This document shows, one piece after another, positions 48,250 to 58,054 of a stretch of DNA of 64,000 nucleotides. The notes below the pieces were generated by a model, which was not told the DNA's origin, did not search any database, and saw nothing but the letters and a program-made list of their open reading frames with translations. Each line of letters opens with the position of its first letter. Position 1 is the stretch's first letter. The translations under genes were made by a program, and so were the position numbers. This DNA is from Sepiola atlantica (Eukaryota > Mollusca > Cephalopoda > Sepiida > Sepiolidae), in the NCBI GenBank assembly GCA_963556195.1, contig OY744531.1:100624623-100688622 (forward strand). Reading direction: 5' to 3'.

Positions 48250-49639
48250 ATGTCGTATCATTGATTGATACACGCCATAAACTGGTATCGTCTTGGCCTT
48301 CGGGGCTTGATTTACGCCGGTCTATGGGTCTGTCCTGTGCAGTTCTAGGAGGTCCACCCTCCCAGGCTTTGTCTCCCCTCTTTGGGGAGGAGTAAGTTTG
48401 TTGCTTACTGCCTGAGGCGCCCCTACCGGGGAATGCCGACGGGGCTGCCCAGGCAATTTTTAATGGCCAGAGTGCTCACCTTCTCGGGCGCTGGCTTTTA
48501 AAGTCCCACTTTCCCGACCCGAGCTTGGGTCACATCTTACCTTGTGGGAGTAAGATAACACTGGCCTTGTGCCTAACCTCCTGGGGAGGTAAATAAAATG
48601 TCGTATCATTGATTGATACACGCCATAAACTGGTATCGTCTTGGCCTTCGGGGCTTGATTTACGCCGGTCTATGGGTCTGTCCTGTGCAGTTCTAGGAGG
48701 TCCACCCTTCCAGGCTTTGTCTCCCCTCTTTGGGGAGAAGTAAGTTTATTGCTTACTGCCTGAGGCGCTCCTACCGGGGAATGCCGACGGGGCTGCCCAG
48801 GCAATTTTTAATGGCCAGGGTGCTCACCTTCTCGGGCGCTGGCTTTTCAAACCCCACTTTCCCGACCCGAGCTTGGGTCACATCTTACTTGTGGGAGTAA
48901 GATAAACCTGGCCTTATGCCTAACCTCCTGGGGAGGTAAATAATATGTCGTATCATTGATTGATACACGCCATAAACTGGTATCGTCTTGGCCTTCGGGG
49001 CTTGATTTACGCCGGTCTATGGGTCTGTCCTGTGCAGTTCTAGGAGGTCCACCCTTCCAGGCTTTGTCTCCCCTCTTTGGAGAGGAGTAAGTTTATTGCT
49101 TACTGTCTGAGGCGCCCCTACCGGGGAATGTCGACGGGGCTGCCCAGGCAATTTTTAATGGCCAGAGTGCTCACCTTCTCGGGCGCTGGCTTTTCAAACC
49201 CCACTTTCCCGACCCGAGCTTGGGTCACATCTTACTTGTGGAAGTAAGATAAACCTGGCCTTGTGCCTAACCTCCTGGGGAGGTAAATAATATGTCGTAT
49301 CATTGATTGATACACGCCATAAACTGGTATCGTCTTGGCCTTCAGGGCTTGATTTACGCCGGTCTTTGGGTCTGTCCTGTGCAGTTCTAAGAGGTCCACC
49401 CTCCCAGGCTTTATCTCCCCTCTTTGGGGAGAAGTAAGTTTATTGCTTACTGCCTGAGGCGCTCCTACCGGGGAATGCCGACGGGGCTGCCCAGGCAATT
49501 TTTAATGGCCAGAGTGCTCACCTTCTCGGGCGCTGGCTTTTAAAACCCCACTTTCCCGACCCGACCTTGGGTCACATCTTACCTTGTGGGAGTAAGATAA
49601 CACTGGCCTTGTGCCTAACTTCCTGGGGAGGTAAATAAA
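48250..49639 (+). mobile_element. Four tandem copies (347-348 bp) of the U2-SINE body
   Basis: Units start at 48250, 48598, 48945 and 49292, each with ATGTCGTATCATTGATTGAT then ACACGCCATAAACTGG and ending CTGGGGAGGTAAATAA. They align to the body of the SINE at 41173-41514 from the head-body junction onward (GATGGATACTGCACC versus GATTGATACACG), so the U2 head is missing. They hold an extra ~38-nt segment (GGCCAGAGTGCTCACCTTCT and CGGGCGCTGG) absent from the 41-kb copy. Units differ by only a few substitutions, which suggests recent amplification by unequal exchange. A decayed start of a fifth unit follows (ATGTTGTATAATAGAATC). The frames at 48210-48395 and 49232-49498 are SINE shadows. Confidence 0.92.
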
Positions 49640-50203
49640 ATGTTGTATAATAGAATCAAATAAGCATGAGCTGCTTTGATGTTAATGTAGTTAGGATAGG
49701 CGGGAAAAAACTTTCACATTTATTCATTTGGATAAAGATAATATAATATGTAAGAATGAATTTAATTATATAGTTTGTATAAAGTTGTGAACTAAAACTT
49801 GTAGAGGAAATATGAGGGTTTATTTTTTTTCAAAATCCTTCCCAAAAGATTTGTTTTTGGTGAAACTCGAGTAAATTTAAAGAAATTCTTCAACTTTAGA
49901 AATGTTATGGTTTGTAGAAATGTTGTTTCTGTTCTTCATTTTGGCACTTCTCTGCCATAATTAGTTCAGTTGAAATCGGCTGGAATCATTCCTTTATCGC
50001 AGATGGACAGACATTAATGCAGACAGTGGCTATATTAGTTCACAAGAGATTTCCCGTTCGAACGCAACCGGCATGTGTTGTTTTGTCTTTCCCAAATCTA
50101 CAAGCACGTAAGTCCTGATTTAATAAAAACTTCTTAACTTTTATATTTCTTTAACAAAAACAAAGACAAAAACTTAACCCTCATAATGTTACTTGAAAAC
50201 TCA
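49640..50203. other. AT-rich spacer, no gene seen
   Basis: 49950-50060 has a short mixed-composition stretch (TCGCAGATGGACAGACATTA), probably an old repeat tail. No supported exon. Confidence 0.45.
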
Positions 50204-50621
50204 AATACATTATTATTCAAATAAAATGGGTCGTTCATTAAAAGCATTGCTGGGTCAGTATTATAAAATTGAAAATATAAGCCTTTATCAATGCAAGATT
50301 AATAATTTTTTTTTTATTTTTTACTTTAATCTTATTAATTTCGGAATAAAATTCTTCGTTCTACAACCAGGATTTGAATTCATAACCGTCAACGTCATCG
50401 GCGTGGATACATCACACCAAGGACATTTATCAAAGAAAAAAAGGTTTGTTTATTTTTGTTTTTTTGTTTTTGATAAAAAAAAATTTTTTTAATGACACAA
50501 TACTGGTCAACCCTGATGATGGAATTTTATTCCGAAATTAATAAGATTAAAGTAAAATAAAAATGATTAATCTTGCATTGATAAAGGCTTATATTTTCAA
50601 TTTTATAATACATTATTATTC
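50204..50621. mobile_element. Foldback insertion with a tRNA-like loop
   Basis: The direct repeat AATACATTATTATTC (50204-50218 and 50607-50621) brackets a segment whose arms at 50260-50353 and 50521-50610 are inverted (ATTGAAAATATAAGCC, TCTTATTAATTTCGGAATAA). In the loop the minus strand has TGATGTATCCACGCCGATGA and GAATTCAAATCCTGG, resembling a tRNA box B. This may be two opposing SINE copies. The frame at 50193-50492 is not a gene. Confidence 0.55.
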
Positions 50622-51787
50622 GTTTGTTTGTTATGCCTCTTTGGGGATCTCTTTTTAAAACTATCTTCTCAATACAACTCTTAAAAACGAAGAATTTTTT
50701 TTTAAGTTTTTTTTTTTTTAAAACTTATATTCACCCCCAAACAAAACATATTGCTGCTGAGTTGTAAGGGGCTACTGTTAATTAGGGGCCAGATTTAGAG
50801 CGGCATCATAAGTGGGAAGTTGTGCAGCAAGATTCACATTACATTTCCGATGTCCACTAATAGAAATTCTTAATGCGTGTTTCACGAAAAAATAATTACA
50901 TTTCTATTTCTAACAAAAAAATATTACAATTATTCCGAGATTTCTACTTCTCCCAAAACCATCTTCATAATAGAGAGTAGCATTTTCCCTCTCTATACAT
51001 TTAGTACTAACATGCAACTCATCGACACTGGGACATTTGTTTATACAAGCGAAAGACTTTTACCGCATGACCAGATTCCATGATTCTGGGATTTCTATTC
51101 TGAAATTCTGGCTGCTTGATAATTATAGGTTTCCAGTAACCGCATTCTGTTTAAACGAACATATTTGACATTCGCCATGCTCACAGGCAAGTACATTTTT
51201 GGACGTTGAACTTTTCAATTTATATTTTCAATACTTATTTCCGCCGATATATTTATTTATAGACTTTTTTCATAAAGACAAACAGCTCAAATTTACCTAG
51301 TAATGCCGTTATGTTGTGTGGTAATTCGTGCTCATGCATCAAAATAAACAGTGTGATTTCTACGAAGACTAGCTAATATTATTTTCTGTGAAAAGCATCC
51401 CACATCAAAAACACAAATCATTCTCATAAATAAATAAAAATTAAATATTATGACTTAACATAAATGTTTACTTGCATTATTTGTCAGGGAATAACATATT
51501 AGATTTTCTAATATAAAAGCCTGTTTGTTTTCTTTTCATTTACTTTATTACTCACGCTATTCGAACAAAATACCCCCACCCCCGATAGAAATGCTACATT
51601 ACCCCGCTATCTGAACAAACTAAACATTGCCTTGCTCAAGAAGGATTTCTTTTTACGCGAAGCTTCCAGATTATACTGTTTTGTGATACGTTTAATACAT
51701 TTATATTTACATTTCTATTAATTAGTTTACACAATTTCTTTTAATATATACTTTTTTTATAAATGCTGCATTACTTCAATATTTCAG
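50622..51787. other. AT-rich spacer, no confident gene
   Basis: A frame at 50877-51083 (68 codons) has fairly balanced composition (TNMQLIDTGTFVYTSERLLP) but no splice support or family resemblance. The rest is AT-rich. Confidence 0.35.
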
Positions 51788-52044
51788 TACTGGGAGATCA
51801 TTTTCACATATCTATTTTTAAGGAATATTATCGAAAACCACCAAACGATTGTTATTATTCATCATGTGGACAGATTTTCCACGAACGGTATAACATATTT
51901 ACTTTGGGGGCTTTTCCGACTGCTAAGAACAACCTCTTTGATAATTGCCTCGGTCTAAAAGGATTTTTCCTTCCCGAACATAGCACAGAACAAATGACAT
52001 GCAGTATCGCAACAGAGTGCAAACACGTCACAGTTTACTTCTGA
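51788..52044 (+). CDS. Possible terminal exon, unidentified protein (weak)
   Basis: An acceptor-like CTTCAATATTTCAG precedes 51788. The open frame runs VLGDHFHISIFKEYY, then a cysteine-containing stretch (DCYYSSCGQIF, FDNCLGL, MTCSIATEC) and stops at 52044. Five or more cysteines and balanced codon use in an AT-rich area make it worth listing, but no family is recognised and no matching upstream exon was found. It could be a chance frame. Confidence 0.22.
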
Positions 52045-52416
52045 AAAAAGACAAAAAAAAAACAATCCAATTTCAATAATTGCGACACGTAAATATTACC
52101 ATAGCCTCTATGCTACAATTGACACTTTCTTCTAACATATCAGGTCTTACCTTTTCTCCTCTTTTATAAGTTAACTAGCAAAACCTTAACCCTCCCCCCC
52201 CCCCTTCCAGGCAGCAATTAATCAGAAGGGGGGGGGGGGTTAAAGTTTTTAAAATATTTTCTTACTCGGAGAATTACATAATTTTACAAACAAAATTTTG
52301 AAAATTTGTAGATCAACACCCTCCGCTAAATGATTCTACATTTTTTTTTTTTTAGGAAAGAGGTAAACAAAAATCAAAGAAAGCAATTATTTTAGAATGG
52401 GGATCAGCTTTGTATG

Positions 52417-52418
<2 letters not shown>
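52045..52418. other. Spacer with a C-run/G-run palindrome
   Basis: Around 52190-52245 a C-run and a G-run (TTAACCCTCCCCCCC and GGGGGGGGTTAA) are complementary and could pair. No gene seen. Confidence 0.6.
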
Positions 52419-52463
<45 letters not shown>

Positions 52464-52468
52464 TCTAG

Positions 52469-52511
52469 CCGCACTGATGAGCTGTGAAACAGCGAAACAG
52501 TCTGTATGTGG
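52469..52511 (+). ncRNA. Type I hammerhead ribozyme, copy 1
   Basis: Stem I CCGCA (52469-52473) pairs with TGTGG (52507-52511). The core CTGATGA is at 52474-52480. Stem II GCTGT/ACAGC (52481-52485, 52489-52493) has a GAA loop. The core GAA is at 52494-52496. Stem III ACA/TGT (52497-52499, 52503-52505) has a GTC loop. The site nucleotide is A at 52506, in the triplet GTA. All conserved core bases, the G10.1-C11.1 pair and the A15.1-U16.1 pair are present. Stem I extends outward through GTC/GAC and a TA-rich helix after a small internal loop. The very short stem III is typical of minimal metazoan hammerheads that work best as dimers. Confidence 0.88.
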
Positions 52512-52682
52512 ATGACTATATAAAGCTCTCTCCCCCCCCCCCCCCGGGTAGAGCTTATGTTTGTAAGGGTATCGCCAGCTGCCATTAGCGTAAAAAAGGC
52601 AATGCTCATTAGGTAAACACTAATTCGAGCTCCGGCATTTGCAATGTTTACATTGAGATACAACTTACATTCAGTCAGTGTC

Positions 52683-52746
52683 GCATGATGGCGTAGGGGT
52701 TAACATCGCCGACTGTCAGCTCGACGGTTGCGTTTCGATCCCGGCT
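52683..52746 (+). ncRNA. tRNA-like segment (box A and box B), not a functional tRNA
   Basis: GATGGCGTAGGGGTTAACAT is box A-like and GGTTGCGTTTCGATCCCGGC is box B-like, about 35 nt apart. No clean cloverleaf or acceptor stem is apparent. It lies inside the hammerhead element, 20 bp before the second ribozyme's direct repeat. Confidence 0.6.
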
Positions 52747-52766
52747 TGAGGCACTAACTGGTCTAG

Positions 52767-52809
52767 CCGCACTGATGAGCTGTGAAACAGCGAAACAGTC
52801 TGTATGTGG
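52767..52809 (+). ncRNA. Type I hammerhead ribozyme, copy 2
   Basis: Base-for-base identical to copy 1: stem I CCGCA (52767-52771) with TGTGG (52805-52809), core CTGATGA (52772-52778), stem II GCTGT/ACAGC, core GAA (52792-52794), stem III ACA/TGT, cleavage after A at 52804. It is followed by ATGAC and a (TA)n run that can extend stem I. Confidence 0.88.
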
Positions 52810-53150
52810 ATGACTATATATATATATATATATATATAACATGAAATGACTCTCCATTTCCGGGCCATTCTAACTTATTAGGGCAATTTACTAAGTTTTT
52901 TGTTTTTTTGTTTTTAGCTAAGGGTGTTAATCTATAATAATATCCACACGTTTAATATTTTTATTTATTCATTTTTCACGTGAAAGATAAACAACTAAAC
53001 AATTCAATTGCTTAAAGAAAAAACAAAAAAAGGACGTATTAGTTAAAAGATATCAGATTTAAAAAAAGAAAATATGGGTAAATTAACAGGTAAACTGTAT
53101 TAGCTAAAACAAAAAAGCTATAAAAAAATTGATATAATTTAGATTTTAAG

Positions 53151-53809
53151 GTGGGGGATCACTTTCCTATATAAATTTTACATAAAATGAGCACCCACTT
53201 CCTGCCCAGTTAGCAGTAAATCAAGACATATAACTGAATGGTTTCTCAATTTTGGGTCGGAAAAATTGGGGTGGTGGTATCTTTTTTTTTTTTTTAACTC
53301 ATCAATATTATTTTTTCCTATTTTAAATATAAATGGGGGGAGGGTTTGCTTTTTAAACATTTTAAATTTTGTATTACAAAATTAGTGACCACTAGATAAA
53401 AAAAATCCGTATTCGGCTAAGTAAAAGTGACGATAACAAATGTTAACTAGCTTCACCAAACAATCTACACAATACCAACCAAACTGTATTTTTTTTTTAC
53501 TCTAACCTAACACTAAAATAACTCTAAACTAACCATACCATAACCCTAAACTAAGTTTTAAATTTATTCAGTTTGTATTGTGTAGAACCATCAGAACTTA
53601 TTTCAGCTTTCTCCGGAAAGTCTGAACTGTTTTTACATAACAACTGCAAATTTCTGGATACCTACTCCTAAAAAGCACCAAAAATACCCCCTCCACATAC
53701 ACAAAATAAAATTTGGGGAGCCAGAAAAAAAAAATGTATCCTAAAACATTCAATATTGTTTACGTACTTCATTTTATTGTAGGGAAAAAAAATCCCCCCC
53801 TCCAAAAAA

Positions 53810-53862
<53 letters not shown>

Positions 53863-53932
53863 CTTAGCTAATACACACATACCCCATCTCATTTTATGTT
53901 AAATTTATTTATATAGGAAAGTGATCCCCCAC
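53151..53932. repeat. Inverted-repeat element, ~780 bp
   Basis: The left tip GTGGGGGATCACTTTCCTAT and the right tip ATAGGAAAGTGATCCCCCAC are complementary, with further pairing through TTTACATAAAATGAG and its complement. Related tips occur at about 34425-34480 and 42215-42265. A (TA)n run at 53811-53860 lies inside the right half. The frames at 53178-53360 and 53668-53892 (minus) are element shadows. Confidence 0.75.
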
Positions 53933-53996
53933 TCTAAAAGCTAAAATATTTCATTCTTTTTTGAGGATATTTTTTAGTTAAATCATTCTTTTATTT

Positions 53997-54030
53997 CCCG
54001 GGCGACGCCGGGACATGGGTCCTGCTAGTA
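53997..54030 (+). mobile_element. Helitron-like 3' terminus
   Basis: CCCGGGCGACGCCGGGAC forms a 5-bp hairpin (CCCGG/CCGGG) followed shortly by CTGCTAG then T, the form of a Helitron 3' end (hairpin, CTRR, insertion before T). The other end and any helicase are not seen. Confidence 0.35.
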
Positions 54031-54244
54031 TAAAAATAAAGTGAGTCTATTTCTCAAGGTTTGTCATCAACAGCTTACGTCCTACAAAATCAATATTTCA
54101 TTCTAAATAGCCAGTCAAGTACGGAAATTTTTCATCTGTGTTCAAAAAGAAAATTTGAAATTCCAACCGATTTCATCAATTGCATACTATATCTGACTAT
54201 ATATTTCTTTCAGTAACAGACTTTTTCAGGTATTACCCGTTCAT

Positions 54245-54283
54245 TTTCATTGGATAATCAACAGAGATGATTATCCAATGAAA
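54245..54283. repeat. Perfect 16-bp hairpin
   Basis: TTTCATTGGATAATCA (54245-54260) and TGATTATCCAATGAAA (54268-54283) are exact complements with a 7-nt loop (ACAGAGA). Origin unknown. Confidence 0.85.
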
Positions 54284-54828
54284 TCGCTGCATTTGTTCTA
54301 AATGGAAAATGGCATAGTTGCAGTTGGTGAAAAATTTTATCAAATAAAACATTTTTTATAATATAGATTATATAATGGTGTACAAATATAAACTTTTACA
54401 AAATAAATTTTATTTCATGAATAGGTTTTTTGCTTTGCAAGGTGAGTTTTAAAAGTGTTGAGTTAACAAATACATCACTCAAGTGTGCCATTTTTTTTCT
54501 TGGAAGAAAAAACAACAGAAGCCTTATTATTAGTTTTTTAAAGATTTAAACTGGATTTATTTAGTTTTCCAGATATTAAAGGAAATATTTAAACATTTTT
54601 TTTTTTAATTCTTTGATATTTTTTATTATAAAATAATATGAATCAATTAGTTCAGTGAACTCTTCGGTGTAACTTCCGTTATTATTATGTGTCTTCTAAT
54701 CCATAATACCGTTATTTATTTTTCTTATTTTGTTCGCCTGTTTTAATCCCAGAGTATCAGAATTTAATAGCCAAGAACTGAATTAGGCAAGCTGATCTTT
54801 TTTTTTCACTTTTTCTTTCATTTTCCAG
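54284..54828. other. AT-rich spacer, no gene seen
   Basis: Contains poly-T tracts near 54600. If the following exon is real this is its upstream intron or 5' flank. Confidence 0.4.
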
Positions 54829-54918
54829 AATAGTTCTTCAATATTGTAAGGAATGGCGTTAAAATTCTACAAAATAATCATTACTCCTCTATTATTCATC
54901 TTAATGTTGGGAGGGGAG
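54829..54918 (+). CDS. Candidate signal-peptide exon
   Basis: An acceptor (TTTTTCTTTCATTTTCCAG) precedes 54829 and a donor (GAG then GTTAGT) follows 54918. After a short leader, an ATG at 54853 in good context (AGGAATGG) encodes MALKFYKIIITPLLFILMLG then GE, 22 residues with a basic start and a long hydrophobic core, as in a secretory signal peptide. The 66-bp coding part ends in phase 0. No continuation exon was recognised downstream, so the product is unknown. The exon is short and could be chance, but acceptor, start context, peptide character and donor agree. Confidence 0.4.
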
Positions 54919-55599
54919 GTTAGTGTACTTAATAATATTATCGAAAGCTGATCATAATCTGACTACTGGTAAAGTAAAAAAAATAATTTTTAAATGACAT
55001 CCAACCTGGTTTAGGATGTTTTAATGAGCTAGATATGGATATTGTTAAGGATTTGGCTATCTCTTATTTGTGACGATATTTTGAAAATAATTTAACGTGA
55101 TGGGCGGTGTGCAATAATTAATAATTTGATCCTTAAAAAATAAGTAAGGGAGACAACCAGGTTCGTATTATCGTTTGTTTGTTGCACAATCCGGATAACT
55201 GTCGAAACCATGTAAACTCATAACATGGTTTTGAATCGAGATGCCTTTATACATGTTTTTATCCTAAGCTCTCCGTCTCATACCTCATTTTACTATAATG
55301 ACACCTTTTTGGTAGTCAGATTACGATCAGCTTTTGATTTGTGAGAAATATCATCGAAAATCAATAATGAAGGAACAATGTAATGTACAGACGTCTTCGA
55401 TGCTATATTGATTTATTATCAATAGTATTATTAACACCCCTCTTCTCTATGACAGAGAATCTTAAGGATGCTAATAGTCAATTTTGTCAAGTAGTTTTGG
55501 TATCGATTACTGACAGATAAACAGACAGACAAAAAGTGATCTTTTATATAGATTATTGAATATATTAGAGAAATTAAAAAATTCCCAAACAATTTCTTT
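54919..55599. other. Spacer with a retroelement-tail-like stretch
   Basis: 55480-55557 (GATTACTGACAGATAAACAG and ACAGACAAAAAGTGATC, then TTTTATATAGATTA) looks like the 3' tail of an RTE-related SINE or LINE. No exon recognised. Confidence 0.4.
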
Positions 55600-56042
55600 G
55601 GTGCTTGTGCATATCAACCCTGACATGTTAGACCGCTCTAAAAATTAAATAGCTAAAGAAATGTATAAACTTTGTTATGTATTTACGTTGTAGATGAAAA
55701 AAAGACTATACACCAAAAATTATGCAAATTCATCCAGTATTTATTTAATTATAAATAAACGATTTTATCACTCGGTAGATATTTCCACCATTTTGTATCT
55801 TATATTTTCCAGTGGTCAAGGACGATAACTCATATTTTCAGGGTTTGGGGTCTCCATTGTTTACAAAAATGTCAAAATGTATGTAAAATCATTTTTTTTC
55901 TTTTTCTTATAATTTAATAACTACTGGATGCATTTGCGTAATTTTTTCTGCACAATCTTATTTTCAGCTAACACGTAAGTACATAATAAAGTTTATACAT
56001 TCTTTAAATGTTTCAATGTCAGGGTTGATATGCACAAGCACC
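55600..56042. mobile_element. 443-bp foldback MITE with 8-bp TSD
   Basis: The ends GGTGCTTGTGCATATCAACC and GGTTGATATGCACAAGCACC are perfect complements. Long arms include ATGTATAAACTTTGTTATGT and ATTCATCCAGTATTTATT. The 8-bp direct repeat ATTTCTTT flanks it at 55592-55599 and 56043-56050. It is the better-preserved relative of the copy at 34779-35202. Hairpin MITE with 8-bp target duplication, hAT-like by that criterion. No transposase. Confidence 0.87.
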
Positions 56043-56049
56043 ATTTCTT

Positions 56050-56640
56050 TTTTTGAGATGAGGAGTAATAATTTGTATCATTTGGATTATTAAGACGACT
56101 ATTCTCATCTTGGTTGTTATTTTCATGACGTTTTCGTCGATGTAATCTCCGATCTTCTCCAGGTGCATATTTTCAAACTTTGGGAATCTTTATGTCGGAC
56201 TATAGATTCCCAAGTTTGAAGAGATGCACCTGAAGATGGTCAGAGGTTGCATAGGATGAAACGTTGTGAAAAAAACAACCAACATGAGAATAGTCGTCCA
56301 AATAATATGAATTAAAAAAGAAAATCAACTGCCATTTCATATTGTGTTTCGGAATTTTGGGGATGAGGATTGATAATTTGGATTATTCGAATTACTGTTC
56401 TCATCTTGGATGTTATTCTCACGTTTCGGCCGATGTAATCTCTGATGTACTTCAGGTTCGTCTCGTCAGATTCGGGAATCGGTATCTCGACTTGAGAATC
56501 TGTACGGAATTTTTAACCGAACCTTTATGTAACGCAGCTGAAGAAGGTCGGAGGTTAAATTGTCCGAAATGTTGTGAGAATAACATCCAAGATGACAATA
56601 ATGGTCCGAGTAGTACAAATAATACATCTTTCATATTCTT
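56050..56640. repeat. Dispersed repeat, second locus of the 30.5-31.1 kb family
   Basis: Units at 56053 (TTGAGATGAGGAGTAATAAT) and 56350 (TTTCGGAATTTTGGGGATGA) repeat the ATTCTCATCTTGG.TGTTATT and TGATGTAATCTC.GAT cores. The family also appears inverted at 56205-56310 (TGCACCTGAAGATGGTCAGA, GATGAAACGTTGTGA) and 56535-56600. The frames at 56342-56838 are shadows. Confidence 0.75.
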
Positions 56641-57034
56641 TACATGATTTGGACTGGTATCCACATTGTACTTGTTGCGTGCACAGTGTTTTGGGGATTT
56701 TGAACTGAACACCTGAAGTAGATGGTTCTCAATCAGTATTCCATGTTTTGTGTGTGAAGGTGTGTTACGTTTGAAGCAAGGACAAAAGGCATCGAAAGTG
56801 CAATAGCCAAAATGTGTTCGGCATAACAACAGCCGCAATCAGGATAACCGTCGAAACCATGTAAATAATACCTCAGAAATGTCAACTATGTTCCATTCAG
56901 TTCTTGGTTAAACGTTTAAATGCTAATGCTCTTGAACCATGTTTTTTGTTGGTGTTGTTGTTGTTATCAAATGTTGGTTTTAATATTTTTGTTGTTCTTA
57001 GAGAAAGGAAATAAAAGTGTTGTTTCTGTGTTGA

Positions 57035-57195
57035 TCAGAGTTGGAATCCTGAGCTATTGAAGGATTTTGGGTTTACTGATTGGTGTGAGTACTCTGAATA
57101 AGCATCGTTGGGGTCCGGTACAGTCATCATGGTAGGACGGATGAGAGTCGCGTGTGAGCGCATTGTATCGGTCATGTAGGTGGGGTACACCTCGG
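57035..57195 (-). CDS. Terminal coding exon, unidentified protein C-terminus
   Basis: On the minus strand a clean acceptor (TCTTTTATTTAACAG) precedes 57195. The exon reads in from phase 1 as EVYPTYMTDTMRSHATLI, then RPTMMTVPDPNDAYSEYS and HQSVNPKSFNSSGFQL, stopping with TGA at 57035-57037: 52 full codons plus a split one. Codon use is balanced and GC is higher than the flanks, which supports real coding sequence. Two Tyr-containing motifs (YPTY, YSEYS) and a polar Ser/Asn-rich end suggest a cytoplasmic tail, possibly with a short C-terminal peptide ligand (SSGFQL); that is inference. I do not recognise the family. Upstream exons should lie at higher coordinates, but none is evident before the window ends. 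Confidence 0.72.
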
Positions 57196-57199
57196 CTGT

Positions 57200-58050
57200 T
57201 AAATAAAAGAAAAACATTATTAGATATGGAATATTGGTCAGTTTTAATTCTAAGTCTTTTTTTTTTTTTTTTAGGATTTTGATTCATATATATATATATA
57301 TACTAGTAGAATATCCATCCAAGGACGGGTAGAAGCAATACATATAGTATTAGTTTTAAAAGATTTTATTTTTTTTTTCTTTCCTTGGGGAAATTTAACA
57401 CTCCCTAAATGGTAATGTTTACAAAAGAAAATAATAATAATGTGCCCTGAAGCTTTCCTTATACCAGTCTTTTCAAAGATTAAAATCTTATCAGAGGAAT
57501 TACATAGATGGATAAGTTGACAGTGGAATCTCGTATATTGAGCTTAAACCATTTCACTATTGGTTCAATTCTCTAAAAGTATAATTTTAGTTTCATATTA
57601 TATATATATATATATATATATTATAACAAAATAGGCAGACATTCAGAGAGATAAATATGGAGTTTTAACTTTTAATGTTTTTTCTTTGATTGAGGAAAGG
57701 TATGGTACGGTTTTTGTCCATCCTCCCTAATACTAAACTTTACAAAAAAATAATAATAATAATAATAATGTGCCCACGTTACTCACCCTGTTACCTAAAA
57801 TACATATTCCATATTTCATAAGTTCAATACTTTAGGATTTTACCAAGCGCATACATATGATTGATGCTCACGTGCGCACCAGTCCTTTTAAAAATGTATT
57901 GCTTAATATAACTCAAAATTTGATGGAGAGCAATTCTTTTTTCTATGAATTTTTTTGGTATCTAACTTATTTAAAAATGGGGGGGGGGTTAAATTGGTGC
58001 GCCCCCTTAAATGGTGAAGTTTACAAAAAAATACCCATGCTACTATATAT
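57200..58050. other. Intron or flank with TA microsatellites, no gene seen
   Basis: (TA)n runs lie at about 57284-57302 and 57598-57621, with smaller TA runs near 58041. TTTTGTTTTTT and AATAATAATAATAATGTGCCC repeats occur twice (57430 and 57755), suggesting two related repeat copies. The frame at 57857-58174 runs into the hairpin at 58055. Confidence 0.45.
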
Positions 58051-58054
58051 ATAT

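Larger units (their letters stand above)
52461..52820 (+). mobile_element. Retrozyme-like element: two hammerhead-bearing direct repeats
   Basis: Identical 62-bp repeats at 52461-52522 and 52759-52820 each fold as a type I hammerhead ribozyme. Predicted cleavage sites (after 52506 and after 52804) are 298 nt apart, so a transcript spanning both would release a 298-nt RNA with ends able to ligate into a circle. The spacer holds a C-run flanked by GAGCTC-like sequence (AAGCTCTC/GTAGAGCTT), and a tRNA-like box A/box B segment (52683-52746) that could act as an internal Pol III promoter. (TA)n lies directly left of the first repeat (about 52420-52460) and right of the second (about 52815-52838). 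No protein is encoded. This is the layout of non-autonomous retrozymes; a SINE family with a hammerhead tail, tandemly duplicated, is the alternative. Confidence 0.82.

Noticed and set aside
56215..56280. Hammerhead in the dispersed repeat (CTGAAGATGG...GATGAAACGTT)
   Set aside because: The order of core-like motifs is suggestive (also at 31332 and 56540), but stem II cannot form with a G-C closing pair and stems I and III do not pair. At best a relic.
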